NCBI GenBank assembly: GCA_020152595.1
Contig: JAIGNY010004303.1
Location: 107,501-171,500 of the forward strand
DNA length: 64,000 nucleotides
Origin: Chiridota heheva
Taxonomy: Eukaryota; Echinodermata; Holothuroidea; Apodida; Chiridotidae
Direction of reading: 5' to 3'
Both the position numbers and the translations under genes were made by a program. The notes beneath the pieces are model-generated. The model had not been told where the DNA came from. It made no database searches and saw nothing but the letters and a program-made list of their open reading frames with translations. This document shows, in pieces, positions 26,141-37,470 of the stretch. Each line of letters begins with the position of its first letter. The first letter of the stretch is position 1.

Positions 26141-27403
26141 TAAAATGGCAGCTCTAATGGTGTGTGGATGAAATCTCCGTGCTGTCCTAACTGTATCGTG
26201 ATAATGTGCAATTGAGCAAATTTAGTTGACTCAACTATAATCAAGTTTTTGAGGGCTGAATCATGATTGATATTAATTTCTAAACTTCTCTGAAGCTAAA
26301 AAGACATTTAAAACTTCGTACAAAAGTTATTCAACTACAAGAAAACATGAATATTCAACGCGCGCGTGGTTGCTAAAGCAAAACAACAATCTCGCGTTCG
26401 TATGATGTCTAGATTGAACGTACTGTAATGTATTTCCCATACGTACAGTGTAAGCGCATGTGCTGGTCAACCGCAGTAGGTTCACAGTATTAAGCTGTTT
26501 TCGAATTATATGTATACATTTATTGACTGATTAAGTACATATGAATTGTTGCCAGAGGTTAGTAATTTTTGGACAAAACCTTGGATGTAATTGCAATTGA
26601 CTAAGATATCTACTTCTCCAGAAAATCTCTTCTCAATATTTCTTTGAATATGACTTGATTTTGCTTTGGATCAATGTTTATTTTATTGCGTTTGAGCTTA
26701 GGTCAAGCTCACTAAGTTGTGGAAACCAGTTTGAAACTGTTCAACAATGATTCATTATTTCCTTTTGCGATGCTAGTAAGTCTACTGCATCTACCAGTTC
26801 ACTTTGTTTTTGATGAATGGAGTAATTTATGTTGGTATCAAATTCACTTAAGAAGAATTGTTCACCAAAACTTACGACACCTTTTATCATCCCAATGTGA
26901 TCTACTGGATAATGGACGATTGATTTAATAGATAGCTTTTATAGGTATCCTAGTTATATTTATTCTTTCTAATGTATAGTTGGATCAAAGCATACATCAT
27001 TGGTTTAGCTAAAATCTGATTGATATTTTCTTCTCGTTGTTAAGGATAAGGAGATAACATACTGTATATGATACAACAATATATACATTATTTTACCTGG
27101 ACGAAAGTTGAATACACCACAGGATAAATGACTATGCAAATAAGTGGTGTGTCCCAGATATAACCGTTCCGAGCACAACTTCTGAGCCTAGATTATACAT
27201 TTAATTCTAAAAGGAGCGCGAGCACCAAAAATTGAGGGCGCTCAGTTTTTGCAAATTTCACATATTTTTTATCCGCAACAGATCGATAAACTTCATGCTT
27301 CCATAGCCCAAAGCCGATGTGAGACAATGGTTATTTGGATATTAACCAGAAAATTGTTATATCCCGTTGTGTGCTAGATAAGCATTGGATTTTTATATCA
27401 ACT
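26141..27403. other. Non-coding stretch, nothing recognised
   Basis: No recognisable gene or repeat. It lies between the minisatellite and the first SINE. Confidence 0.4.
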
Positions 27404-27660
27404 TTTGTGTAGCGGTTATTATACATATCTACAGACCACGAGGCTCTGGGTTTAAGCCTGGGCTGGGTAAACACGCCAGTGACCCCACAACTGGTTATCA
27501 AAGACTGTTGACATTGACTTGGTTGTCGATGTTATGTCTGTCCGTACGTCGTACCTGTGTTCTCGTCCGGGTCGTATTAAGCGTTTCGTGATAGCATTGT
27601 TACTATCATAACTGATACGCAGGCGACGACTCCGTCATTGTAATCGTGTGTTCACTCGTC
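27404..27660 (+). mobile_element. tRNA-derived SINE, copy 1
   Basis: The head resembles a tRNA: TGTAGCGGTTATTATAC (A box) and GGGTTTAAGCCTGGG (B box, degraded). A unique body follows with TTGACTTGGTTGTCGATG, TCTGTCCGTACGTCGTACC and CGTATTAAGCGTTTCGTGAT, the same as in copy 2 at 31,637. No clear target duplication is visible, so this is the older copy. Confidence 0.8.
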
Positions 27661-27818
27661 GTTGTCGGGGAACCCCTAGAAAACAGCCTTCACGTTTCGG
27701 TATAGTGCTCCTTTAATTCATCATTCTTAAAGCTAACTAATAATTCTCTTTTATTCAATTTCAAGGTCAAGCGTTATGCTGCTCTATGAAATTTAATCTG
27801 CCTCAACCATTACTACCT

Positions 27819-27827
27819 TATATATAG
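27819..27827 (+). promoter_or_regulatory. Candidate TATA box of element 1 gene
   Basis: TATATATAG lies about 55 bases before the ATG at 27,881. Position and sequence fit a TATA element; there is no other support. Confidence 0.3.
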
Positions 27828-27880
27828 CGAACTAGATCAAAACTGAAAGCAGTTGGTGGTACAAACGCAAAACAGTAACA

Positions 27881-29915
27881 ATGTCGAAATCATACAAATT
27901 TACAGACCCAACGCTGCACTCAAAATCTGAAACAACTTCAGATACATCAGGAGAAAGTATAGATTGGCGAAAATGTATCATATGCCAAAGAGGTATCGTC
28001 AGATATCCTGGAATGCCCAGATAATTAAAAAACTACCGACGTTGGTGCTGGATATACTCACTTGGTAGATGACCTTCAGCGATTCGATGAGCTGGAATGT
28101 CATCCAAAGACTATTAGCCTAAGCTGATTAGATGATGGCAAATTTTGGCTGCAACCTTTGCGTCTCGTAAAGCTAAAAGGCACAAATCTTGCAAAGATAG
28201 CTTCAATAACACTAAACTAAAACAAGCGGCAAAGAGAAAGTTACAAACACACAAGACTAACAAAGATGGAAAAGAACTAACTAAGAAAGTAAGCCGCCGC
28301 AGTAGTGGTGAATCAGCTGATACATCACAGACTAAATGTTTCTTTGTGGAAACAAATTGCAAAATCTGCATAGGGCATCAAATTTTAAAATATATAAAAA
28401 TGTCAGACACTGTGCCTTAATTCTGCAGGATACTATTTTGTTACCCAAGCTTAGTGCTGGTGATATGATGTCGAAAGATACTATGTATCATTCTAACTGT
28501 TTGAAACCTCTTTATTACAAAACAGAAATGGCACAGAAATATAACAGTAAGGATAAGGTAGCTAAGGATATTGTAGGCATCACAATTCAATGGTTCATTC
28601 ACACATGATTGTCAACAAGAATCTTTCTCACAGTCCCTTGTTAAGTTAGTTGGAATGATTATAAGTGGTCCTAACATTGAAATGAAAAACTGCAATGCAG
28701 GAGATTTTTAAGTAAAGCTTACAGCGTCTCAACTTCTACAGTATAATGTATTTGTGAGCCGTCGTCAGGGATTAGCTAATTCCCATCGCCACAATATAGA
28801 TCGTGATCCCCCTCCACCCCTACCCCCACCCCACACACACACCTTTCTATGTAGGACTTCTCCTTTATACCAAGACCCGTAATCGTGGACTCATATACAA
28901 AATGCATGATATTGGCCTGTCTGTACATATGGCAGAGCGTTATCTATTTCAAAGGATTTTGGAAACAACATATGTGCCAGGTTTGAAGCAGAGCATGTTG
29001 TGTGTCCATGGAGCCTTCGGTTTGGCCTCTTCACTACAAGTGCGCCAGAAAACATTGATCACAACCCAAGTTCTACAACAGCACAGGGGGCATTTCATGG
29101 AACAGGAATATCACTCTTTCAGCACACGTCCAAGGACGTTCATGGAGAGGACCGAGGCATTACAAACTTTCAGAAAGGTGATGCCAAACAAAAGACATCA
29201 CCTCACTCCCTGAAGAATACACCAGCATAGATCCTGTATCACAACAAAAGAAAGAGCCCGCAGTTCCTGAGGCTGCTGTTTGTCCATCTCCCGCCAATTT
29301 AGAAATTGATGCAGCTTTTCAAGGTGCAGAAGTGTGAGTATCATGTTGTGACGTCAAGTTTTAATGATGGCTTTCAAGTTTGAACTCAGCTTGAACATGG
29401 TGGTTTATTATGAAGCGTGTATTAGATAAACTTGACAATTATAAATGATCATTTCTAGTTCTTTTCCGGCATTCCATTACTTTTGTTGACAGCAGTGACC
29501 AGTTGTGTAATTTCCATGTTTCAGAAAATTGGTATTCAATGTACGTATTCATTGCTGAACACACTTCATTGGTACATTTCAATATTTCAAGAGTGTCCAT
29601 ACAAATATCTCCTAAACCATCTTGTACTACTCATTTCTGTCTTTTTCTAATCCAATGTACCCAAATCAAAGTCATTACTGTATAGGATAATTAGAAAGAC
29701 ATACACAAAATTCCATCAAAATTTACAAATTATTATTTGAGATATGTTGTTTACAAAAAGACAAAAACTTCAAACATGGACAAAAACCTGTACTCTCCTA
29801 CACCTTTGTTATCTTTTTACACAAACTACATACAATCAATTTCCTTCTAAGAAACATTCAGGTTGTCATGTTTGTATGATTTCAGGTGGTTAAAACATGT
29901 GAAAGATTTTGTAAC
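27881..29915 (+). pseudogene. Academ-like transposon protein, N-terminal half (element 1)
   Basis: The chosen ATG opens with MSKSYKFTDPTLHS and soon reaches a zinc-binding start, WRKCIICQRG. Several stops and frame changes follow. A second zinc-type module (cysteine pair near 28,340, then LPKLSAGDMMSKDTMYHSNC near 28,442-28,500) and the family signature APENIDHNPSSTTA...FHGTGISLFQH (29,040-29,125) are readable in turn. A 552-bp intron with GTGAGT donor (29,334) and TTTCAG acceptor (29,885) separates GAEV from WLKHVKDFVT. Phase is kept across it. The gene stops at the Harbinger insertion and continues at 40,097. Proteins of this type are numerous, unnamed and transposon-borne in invertebrates. 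It is dead: at least four stops and several frameshifts. Confidence 0.72.
29334..29885 (+). other. Intron in element 1 gene
   Basis: GTGAGT at the left and a pyrimidine-rich stretch ending TTTCAG at the right join GAAGT to GTGGTTAAA without losing frame. The 552 bases between are AT-rich and non-coding. Confidence 0.6.
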
Positions 29916-30119
29916 ATTAGGGAGTTTTCGATTTTGGGCGACGGATGGTTCTGCGACGGTAAAAATAAATCAACATGACCGTCCAGTGTATTAAGTTCCG
30001 TTCTGCAATAACCCATTTCGATTTTCAGGCGACGAACTTTAATTTGATCACGTGATCGATAATCCGTCACCATAGAGATATGTCGACTGCTTCGTCGCGT
30101 TCGTCACTCTTAACTTAAA

Positions 30120-30304
30120 ATGACCAATCTTTATCGAGTCAGAGAAGCATTAGTCCTCAGTCATTGTTTGGAAATACTCGATGAAGAAGAATTTATGCTG
30201 CCATATGATGTCAATAAGCCCACCAATCGTGATTTGAAGTACGAAGAGTAAGAAGCATTTAATTTGGACAACTACAACGATGATAAATGCAATTCATATT
30301 TCAG
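30120..30304 (+). pseudogene. HARBI1-like transposase, first exon fragment
   Basis: The frame from the ATG reads an N-terminal block with EEEFMLPYDVNKPTNRD and, after a TAA at 30,249, EAFNLDNYNDDKC...FR. The order (a D/E-rich helix, YD.N....D, then F.LD...D..C...FR) matches the N-terminus of HARBI1-type Harbinger transposases. It ends at a CAG|GTAGCC donor. The catalytic exon is not found downstream. The in-frame stop and missing remainder make it a relic of the transposase that probably belonged to the host Harbinger element. Confidence 0.55.
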
Positions 30305-30419
30305 GTAGCCTAAATCATAAATGTACTTAACTTCTACAGTATAGAACTACGTATTTAACAGTTAAGCGAAATCTGAAATACCCAGATATAAATCACTTGA
30401 ATTTTAAACGGCAACCATA

Positions 30420-30910
30420 TGGGTCATTCCATTAAGAGGTCATTTCATTAAGCGACCATTTCATTAAGGGATCATTTCATTAAGGGTCTTTTCATTAAGG
30501 GGCCATTTCAATAGGAGCCATTCCATTATGGGGCCATTTCATTAAGGGGCCATTTCATTAAGGGTCATTTCATTAAGGCCATTTCATTAAGGGCCATTTC
30601 ATTAAGGGCCATTTCATTAAGAGGCCATTTTTATTAAGCAGCCATTTCAATAAGGGGCCATTTCATTGTGGGGCCATTTCATTGTGGGGCCATTTCATTA
30701 AGGGGCCATTTCATTAAGAGGCCATTTTTATTAAGCAGCCATTTCAATAAGGGGCCATTTCATTGTGGGGCCATATCATTAAGGGGCCATTTCATTAAGT
30801 GCCATTTCATTAGGGGGCCATTTCATTAAGGGACCATTTTATTAAGGGGAAATTTCATTAAAAGGCCATTTAATTAAGGGGCCATTTCATTAAGGGACCA
30901 TTTCATTTTA
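30420..30910 (+). repeat. 16-17-bp minisatellite
   Basis: About 28 copies of a unit close to GGGGCCATTTCATTAA run through the segment, with length variants and internal duplications such as AAGAGGCCATTTTTATTAAG appearing twice near 30,620 and 30,716. It is non-coding. Confidence 0.93.
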
Positions 30911-31636
30911 CGATGCATAGGCTAAGGTTAGCATTCATGTTCGTTATACGAAAAGAAAAAAAAAATATTTGTCATTGATGTATTTCCCTCTCTAAAGTAG
31001 CTTCATGAAAATGGATGTACAAAGATTAAATATTTGTTTGATGTGTTTTTTTCTTTTAACGACCGGCGATTCAAGGCGTGTTTTAATCGTAAAAATTGGT
31101 GATATTAATATTTTTCGTGGAACTAGTTTTAGGCTACTTGGTGTGTTAAGACTGATAATTTTCATGAGCAAAGGTATACGTTCACGAGCCGGGGCTGATG
31201 GAATATGGGGGTTGCATCGTGAAATAACTTCTCGGCAAAAAGGGTATTAAATTTTATCCCCGAAAGAGTAAAATACTCTTAGTCTTACTTCGCTGTGAAA
31301 AACATTTTTGTTATTTGAAGTCAAGCCTCAAGGGGAGAAGTAACCAGTTCATTACTTTCAAATAAGATACAGAATGAATGCAGACTTACACTTTGCATTA
31401 TTTTTTATTTAATGCATTCTTTTTCTATGAATCAACGTCCTGGATCTATCTGCAGGGTGCCCTTTTCATGCGCTGCCCCGCCGCTTATCTTACTTTCCAG
31501 CGCCCCTGTTTATTTGTATCTGACCTGTGAAAGTGTGTTTTAATACACCCTCGCACCATTTCGCCAAGCTCCACTGTGCGTCATGTTTATTTAGTGTTTT
31601 TAACACTATTTATTTCTTCAAATGCAATATCTACCT
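30911..31636. other. Non-coding stretch inside the Harbinger insertion
   Basis: No gene is recognised. The last 17 bases (AAATGCAATATCTACCT, ending 31,636) form the left target duplication of the SINE that follows. Confidence 0.45.
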
Positions 31637-31898
31637 ACTGTGGTGTAGCGGTTATCATACCTGTCTACAGACCACGAGGCCCCGGGTTCAAGCCTGGGGT
31701 GGGTAGACACGCCAGTGCACCACAACTGGTTATCAAAGGCCGTGGACATTGACTTGGTTGTCGATGTTATGTCTGTCCGTACGTCGTACCTGTGCTCTCG
31801 TCCGGGTCGTATTAAGCGTTTCGTGATAGCATTTGTACTATCATAACCGAACACGCAGGCGATGACCCCGTCATTGTAATTGTGTGTTCAACTCTCTC
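31637..31898 (+). mobile_element. tRNA-derived SINE, copy 2, with target duplications
   Basis: The A box (TGTAGCGGTTATCATACCTG) and B box (GGGTTCAAGCCTGGG) are better kept than in copy 1. The body has the same TTGACTTGGTTGTCGATG and CGTATTAAGCGTTTCGTGAT blocks. AAATGCAATATCTACCT precedes it and CAAATGCAATTCTACCT follows, a ~16-bp target duplication with one small difference. It inserted after the Harbinger element and is comparatively young. Confidence 0.88.
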
Positions 31899-32274
31899 TC
31901 AAATGCAATTCTACCTCTCACTGTGACTCAGGCATGAAAATATGTTTTTTTTTTTTTTACATTTTTATCCCATTTAAATTTTGGTTTATATTTATATGTA
32001 TTTTTCATACATATGAAAACTTTGAAATTCTAAATTAAAAATAGTCCACAACATTTAAGTTTCAATGAATGTGCTCATGAGTGATGTGTTACATATTTTA
32101 ATTTTAAGAAAATAAGTGTTAATGTGAAAGCTACAATAATATTAGCACAATATTGAATGATTCAAATTACAGACAAACTTCATATGAATCACATCATTTC
32201 TTGTGTACCTTCTGATGCTATTTTCATAGTCTATTTACCCCATTTTCTTAATCTTTTTCAGGTTTCTCTTTACC
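31899..32274. other. AT-rich stretch upstream of the THAP gene
   Basis: A T run near 31,950 and AT-rich sequence lead to TTTTTCAG (ending 32,262), a plausible splice acceptor 12 bases before the THAP start codon. This suggests an upstream non-coding exon that I could not locate. Confidence 0.4.
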
Positions 32275-33876
32275 ATGGGTAGGATCTGCGCAATTTACGG
32301 CTGTGGAAACAGTGTAAAGAGGCTGAACAAGTGGTACTCTCATTTATGTGAACTTCATGGTTTAAAGTTTGGTCGTTGTGTATGTAAGCCACCGTTTCAG
32401 TTATTTCCATTCCCTACTGAAACCAAGGACCCAGAACGGAGGAAAACATGGACAAAGCTTGTCAACAGAAAAGGTAAAGATGGGAAAAACTGGCAACCAT
32501 CAAAAGATGATAGAATTTGCTCATTACATTTTGTTGATACAGAGCCAACATCTGCCCACCCAAACTCTTCAGAAAATTTGGGATATGACATGCTGTCAGC
32601 AAAAGCTGCAAAAAGCCACCTCGTAAAAGGGAATTGAAACCATCAATGAAAAAGGACTTAAAACAAACAGCACCAGCTGCAGCTGCTGCACCACCATAGG
32701 AGGTACCTGTTGTTAAAGAGTTTGAGCCTTCAACAGCTGAAGGAACTGATGGTCCTCCTAAGAAAAAAATGAAGCCTCATCTGGAAGAACAATCCTATCA
32801 TGCTCCTGCAACTGATTGTGTAGAATGTGTTGATAAAGCAAAGAAAATCAAAGAACTTGCAAGCAAGGTTGCAAAATTGAAGAAGAAGAAGACACACACT
32901 ACAGTGCAACACACAAATGATTATCCGGTTTTAAAAATTATCTTGAAGAATGACACCACTGTGAAGTCATACACTGGCATACAGTCAAAAGGCCAAGTTT
33001 ATGGCATTGTACCAGTACCTGTTGCCAAATGGAAAGAAGATAAGGTACTGGTGTGGCAGGAAGAAAGAGTCATCCCCAAGGACAACTCCAATAAGGCAGC
33101 TGACCAAGCGTGGACCTGCCCGAACACTCACGGTGAAGGAAGAGTTCCTGTTGGTCCTTCTTAAATTGAGAATGGCCCTCCGATTTCCTTCCTGGCAAGT
33201 TTGTTTTGTGTATCGTCGGGAAGCGCCTCGCAAATATTCAACACATGGGTTAAATAAATTCCTGGCTTTTGAGCTTAACCCACTAATCTTCTGGCCAGAC
33301 AAGAATATCATATTGGAGAAAATGCCTGTGAGCCTTAAGAATAAGTACAAGACATTGAGGTGTACCATAGATTGTCCGGAATTATTTATTGGTCGGCCAC
33401 GAAATTTGGAACTTCAGGCACTAACATGGTCGGACTACAAGCGACATAATACCATCAAGTTTTTGGTTGCCATAGCTCCAAATGGCATGATATCGTTCAT
33501 TTCAAAAGCTTGGGGAGGGAGGGCATCAGATGTTTTAATTACAAAGGAGTCTGTTTTTTTTTTAAATTTAATTGACAAGGGGGATATCATACTTGCTGAC
33601 ATAGGGTTCACCATTAAGGAAAAACTTTTGATGAGACATGCCAAGCTAGAGATCCCACCATCAAGTAAAGAAAGGGAGCAGCAAGCACCAGAAGAGGTTG
33701 CCAGGACAAAGAAAATTGCTAATGTACGAATCCATGTCGAAAGGGCTATCGGGAGAATGAAATGGTTCAAAATCCTCAAGGAGGTTTTACCAATCACCCT
33801 TGTTCCTGTGATAGATGACATTATAACAGTCTGTGCAGCCCTGGTTAACCTCCTACCACCCCTTGTGTCAAAGTGA
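32275..33876 (+). pseudogene. THAP-domain plus DDE_Tnp_4-type transposase (ISL2EU/Harbinger-like), frameshifted
   Basis: The start codon follows a TTTTTCAG acceptor. The first 120 residues form a THAP-like zinc finger: C.IYGCGN near the N-terminus, LFPFP, W, and CSLHF, giving the C2CH pattern that binds DNA in transposon termini. The frame then shifts near 32,625, meets a TAG at 32,698, runs through a lysine-rich, probably coiled stretch (KAKKIKELASKVAKLKKKK), and shifts back around 33,100. The last part (about 33,108-33,876) holds a helix-turn-helix (LLLKLRMALRFPSWQ-like) and an RNase H-fold transposase core. The DDE residues are visible as TIDCPE, ILADIGF and HVERAIGR. THAP plus this core is the usual layout of ISL2EU-type transposases, which cut and paste their own DNA in the nucleus. 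It is recently inactivated, since all three catalytic residues remain. Its own termini were not identified. Confidence 0.8.
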
Positions 33877-34531
33877 ACAAGTGACTTCTTGCAAAGTCAC
33901 AACTGCTTATTGTATATAACTTTCAAACGTTTTATTGGACATTGTTTTTCGAAACTATGTAATTTTGTATTATCCATTGCTTTATCATTAATACTTTCAA
34001 CAATGACTGAAATGAATAATAAATTCCAGTGGTTGCTCTACAGGTGGGGTGGGGGTGGGGGGAATTTCCCCCAAACAATTATTGAACTTCTTTGATGTGG
34101 TTTAGGAAAACTGGGGTATGGCTCTAGGCTACATGTACATACAGGAGCTGAAATAACAATATAATCAAGACAGGATACTTTTAATTATCTTCTCTCTTTT
34201 CTTTCTTGTAATAAACTCTGTAAAAGAAATAAATATGTACAAATAATATTTACATGTTAATGATTCCATTTTAGGACTAGCTTGGAAAAGCCAGTAAGCT
34301 AGCTAAGCAAATGAAGTAATGGCCAAATAATACCAATTTCCAACCCTGTTTCCAGATGCTCTTGACCTGATTTGCAAAGTATATTACATATATTCTTTGA
34401 AATGGCCATTTTGTTTTCATGGTCGACTCAACTGCATCATGAACAAGGTCAAGGTGATGAGAATTGACATGGTGTTTTCAAATAACATTTAAATTTAAAA
34501 AAAATCCTCAAAAGTACTCTTAAGTAAAGTA
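33877..34531. other. Non-coding stretch after the transposase gene
   Basis: Several AATAAA-type signals occur (for example AATAATAAATT near 34,014), which could end the transposase transcript. A G-rich run lies near 34,047. Nothing else is recognised. Confidence 0.35.
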
Positions 34532-35040
34532 AAGTACTTCAAGTATTCTTCAATGGGAGTAGTCATTTTGTTTTGACTATTTTATATAATGGTCACCACC
34601 TAGCACCAATGCAGAGTTTCTACTGTGCCGTATAGTGGTGCCTGAAATTCACACAAAAAAAAAAAAAAAAAATTTCTATATGTATTCCAAGTAAGATATT
34701 TTTCATATAGAATGTTGATGTCCTAATTTCACTTTCATGCAAATTAATCTGGTTAAAAAATTTAACTTTCTGGTAAGAGAATTTTTTCAAAGGTACTTAA
34801 AAGTACTTCAAGTATTCTTCAATGGGAGTAGCCATTTTGTTTTGACTTTTTTATATGAACACCACCTGCTACCAATGCAGAGTTTCTACTGTGCCTTGAA
34901 GTAGTGCCTGAAAGTCATTAACAAAAATATCAAAATTTCTATATATATTCCAACCAAGATATTTTTCATATAAAATGTTGAAGTCCTAAGTTCATTTTCA
35001 TGCGAATTAATGTGGATAAAAATTTACCTTTTTGTTTAAA
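34532..35040 (+). repeat. Direct dimer of a 269-bp sequence
   Basis: AAGTACTTCAAGTATTCTTC at 34,532 recurs at 34,801. The two copies also share TCAATGGGAGTAG, CCATTTTGTTTTGACT, ACCAATGCAGAGTTTCTACT and AGATATTTTTCATATA. They are non-coding with moderate divergence. Confidence 0.8.
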
Positions 35041-35831
35041 TAAAATAAACTTTTGATCATGGGTATGGCTACAGTGGCCACGACAAGCAACATGACCGAC
35101 TGGCACAGGCACCAAAAATTTTCCCAAACAGCAGTCATCAGAGACTACCATCAACAGCACCAGCTTACGGAAAGGCATTCACACAAAAGGGGATCAAATT
35201 AACACCATCAGCTGTACTTGTCAAATAATATTAGGTTTTCCCTAGTTTACATACACCCCTTAAAGATATGATAGCTCGTCAAGAACACGTATTACTTTTA
35301 AAGGAATATTCCCAAATATTTTCATTTAAAATATATGAAAATAGTGAAAATGAATATGTTAATATCTATTTTCATGTGAATGACTGCCTCAATAAGAAAA
35401 CATATTTTGACTCATTTTCAAAGAATACTTAACGATCAAAATGACAGTGCTGATGATATGACATCACAGATGTTGCCAGAAAAAAAAACAGATTTTCGTC
35501 AACATTGTAAAACATTTAGAAATTCTGAACTTTTCACCTGTTGGCTTTTAAGTCTTGTCTCTTTCAAAAATGTAAAAATAAAAATCCGGTTGGAATATTC
35601 CTTTAATATGTTTATTCGATAACAAAGAGAAATTCTGATGCAAAGGAATGGAAAAAAACACATTGTGTACAGATTCACATGGATTGTTGCAACTCTCTTG
35701 TAACCATTTCTTTTGCCATGTGTGTGGTATAAAAATAGTTTGCTAATTGTTTGATCTCCTTCCACCTTTCACTGTCAAAAGGAATTCGAACTCTTAGGTA
35801 ACCATGCGAAGAAAAAAAAAAAATGATGTCA

Positions 35832-37470
35832 CTAGCATTTAGTTTTGGCAATGTGCCCAAAAAATTCTTCCAAATCACTTGCTGTTTGTGCTAGGTCCAT
35901 TAAAGAAATGGGTCGTGTAGTTTGCACATCCACAGAGTTACCAACATTAGTATCCTCCCACGGCTGTTCAATAATTGCTGTAGTTGCCGTTTCTTCCTTC
36001 TCCTTCACATAAGTTAAAGCACAAGCATTCATAAATTCAGGCCGAATAGATTAAAAGTCCTCTAATGTCGGAGTTCTTGGCTGAGCGCTTGTCGAGGTGG
36101 ATGGGGAGAACAATCGCCTGCTGGATGGGTTGATGCCTTCTGTGGATGTTTTGCCTGAAAGAACAAGTGGCTTATAACAGTCAATGTTATGGAAACTTGA
36201 ATAAGCTTTAACAATTATTTACTCTGCGGATTTGGTCTTGGGGAAAAAAATTACAGTTATGGGGGAAATTCCTGCAAAAATCAATTTTAAAAAATGGCCA
36301 GAATTTTTTTTTTGGCCACTTTAAGAATGAACCAGTTGAAACCATTGTGACCATTTTTGACCATTATGAAAACTAAATATTACATACAAATTAGTACTGT
36401 TTGGCATTTTTGCTACAGATTTCGTCAAAAAATGAAAAATTGGCCAATGAATTTTTCTTTCTGTCCATGCATTTGCAGCCAATTTAGACTAATAACAAAC
36501 AAAAAATTGATGTCTGATTTGACTGCTCTTTTTATTTTATGGCCTCATTTTCTTATAAAAAATCACCCCTTTAGAGTAAATTTTCAAATCCACCCTAGAA
36601 TTCAAACGAAGGGGAAAATCCCCATCCCACATTTTCATTCAAAGGAATATTCTTGTGGATTTTCATTATTCCTACTGTATGTGATAAAGAACATTTTAGT
36701 AACAATTTGGTACAAAAAGTGAGGCTGATATCATATTCCATTCAAGAAATATAATTTTTTTTAAAGAGAAGAAAAATGCTTTTAAAAACACATACAGAAT
36801 ATGACCTTCGGTTTGATTATGTAGGCAGGCAAATTCATGAAAAAGTCTTTTGTATTTCTTTGAAATTGACTTAAATTTTTCCCACATTGAAAATGTGACG
36901 TACATTGAAAAAGAAAAGAAAAGAACAAAATATTTTTATGTCAAGTGTGCATATCACCATATCCCTTTTTTCAACCCAAAGCTATTTTGGATTATGTGAA
37001 AAACATGTTATTAAATTTGCAAGAAATACATAAGAATTTTTGCTGAATTTGCCTGCTTACCTGTATGCAATCAAGTTGAAGGAAAAATTATGTACCAGGT
37101 ATTTTAAGAGCATCTTTCCTTTCTTTAAATTGTGATGTCTTCTGAATGGAATTAAGATATTAACTTAGTTCTTGTACCACTTTGTTTCTTAAGTTTAATT
37201 GTTCTTTACCATAAATGAAAATCCACAGGAATATTTCTTTAACCAAATAAAATAAAATTAACGTAAAAAATATCTTTCTTAGAGAACTGCGGTTTGGTCC
37301 ATGTCATATCGCAAATTCGTTTTGGCTGAACATTCTTCTTGGCTCCAAAAGCAGACCAGCCACACTCACGTGAAGTGCATGATGGGTTTGTGAGTCCATT
37401 TTCTCCAAGCAAAATCGACCTTAAAAATAACTGCGGCGATGTAGTTGCATGTGGAACTGTACCTGGAAAG
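35832..37470 (-). pseudogene. Possible companion-protein exons of the ISL2EU-like element
   Basis: Two minus-strand stretches look coding. The first (about 37,470-37,281) reads PGTVPHATTSPQLFLRS, then CTSRECGWSAFGAKK and a charged tail. A second (36,165-35,832) starts after TTCTTTCAG, contains one in-frame TAG, and ends EEFFGHIAKTKC followed by a stop. ISL2EU elements carry a second gene for a YqaJ-type nuclease, often with cysteine-rich segments, and the first stretch is reminiscent of that. No YqaJ core is visible, so the assignment is weak. The ~1.1 kb between the stretches is AT-rich. Confidence 0.3.

Noticed and set aside
24887-26244. Repetitive proteins of VGLIA, PNCCG, RPTAI and LGLQQ type
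   Set aside because: The 15-bp unit lacks stops in several frames, so the frames overlap on both strands; none has a gene-like start, end or conserved domain.
27385-27591. A short protein over the first SINE
   Set aside because: The frame runs from flank into the tRNA-derived repeat and is chance.
27404-27660. A functional tRNA gene
   Set aside because: Only A- and B-box similarity is present; no complete cloverleaf can be drawn and a shared non-tRNA body follows.
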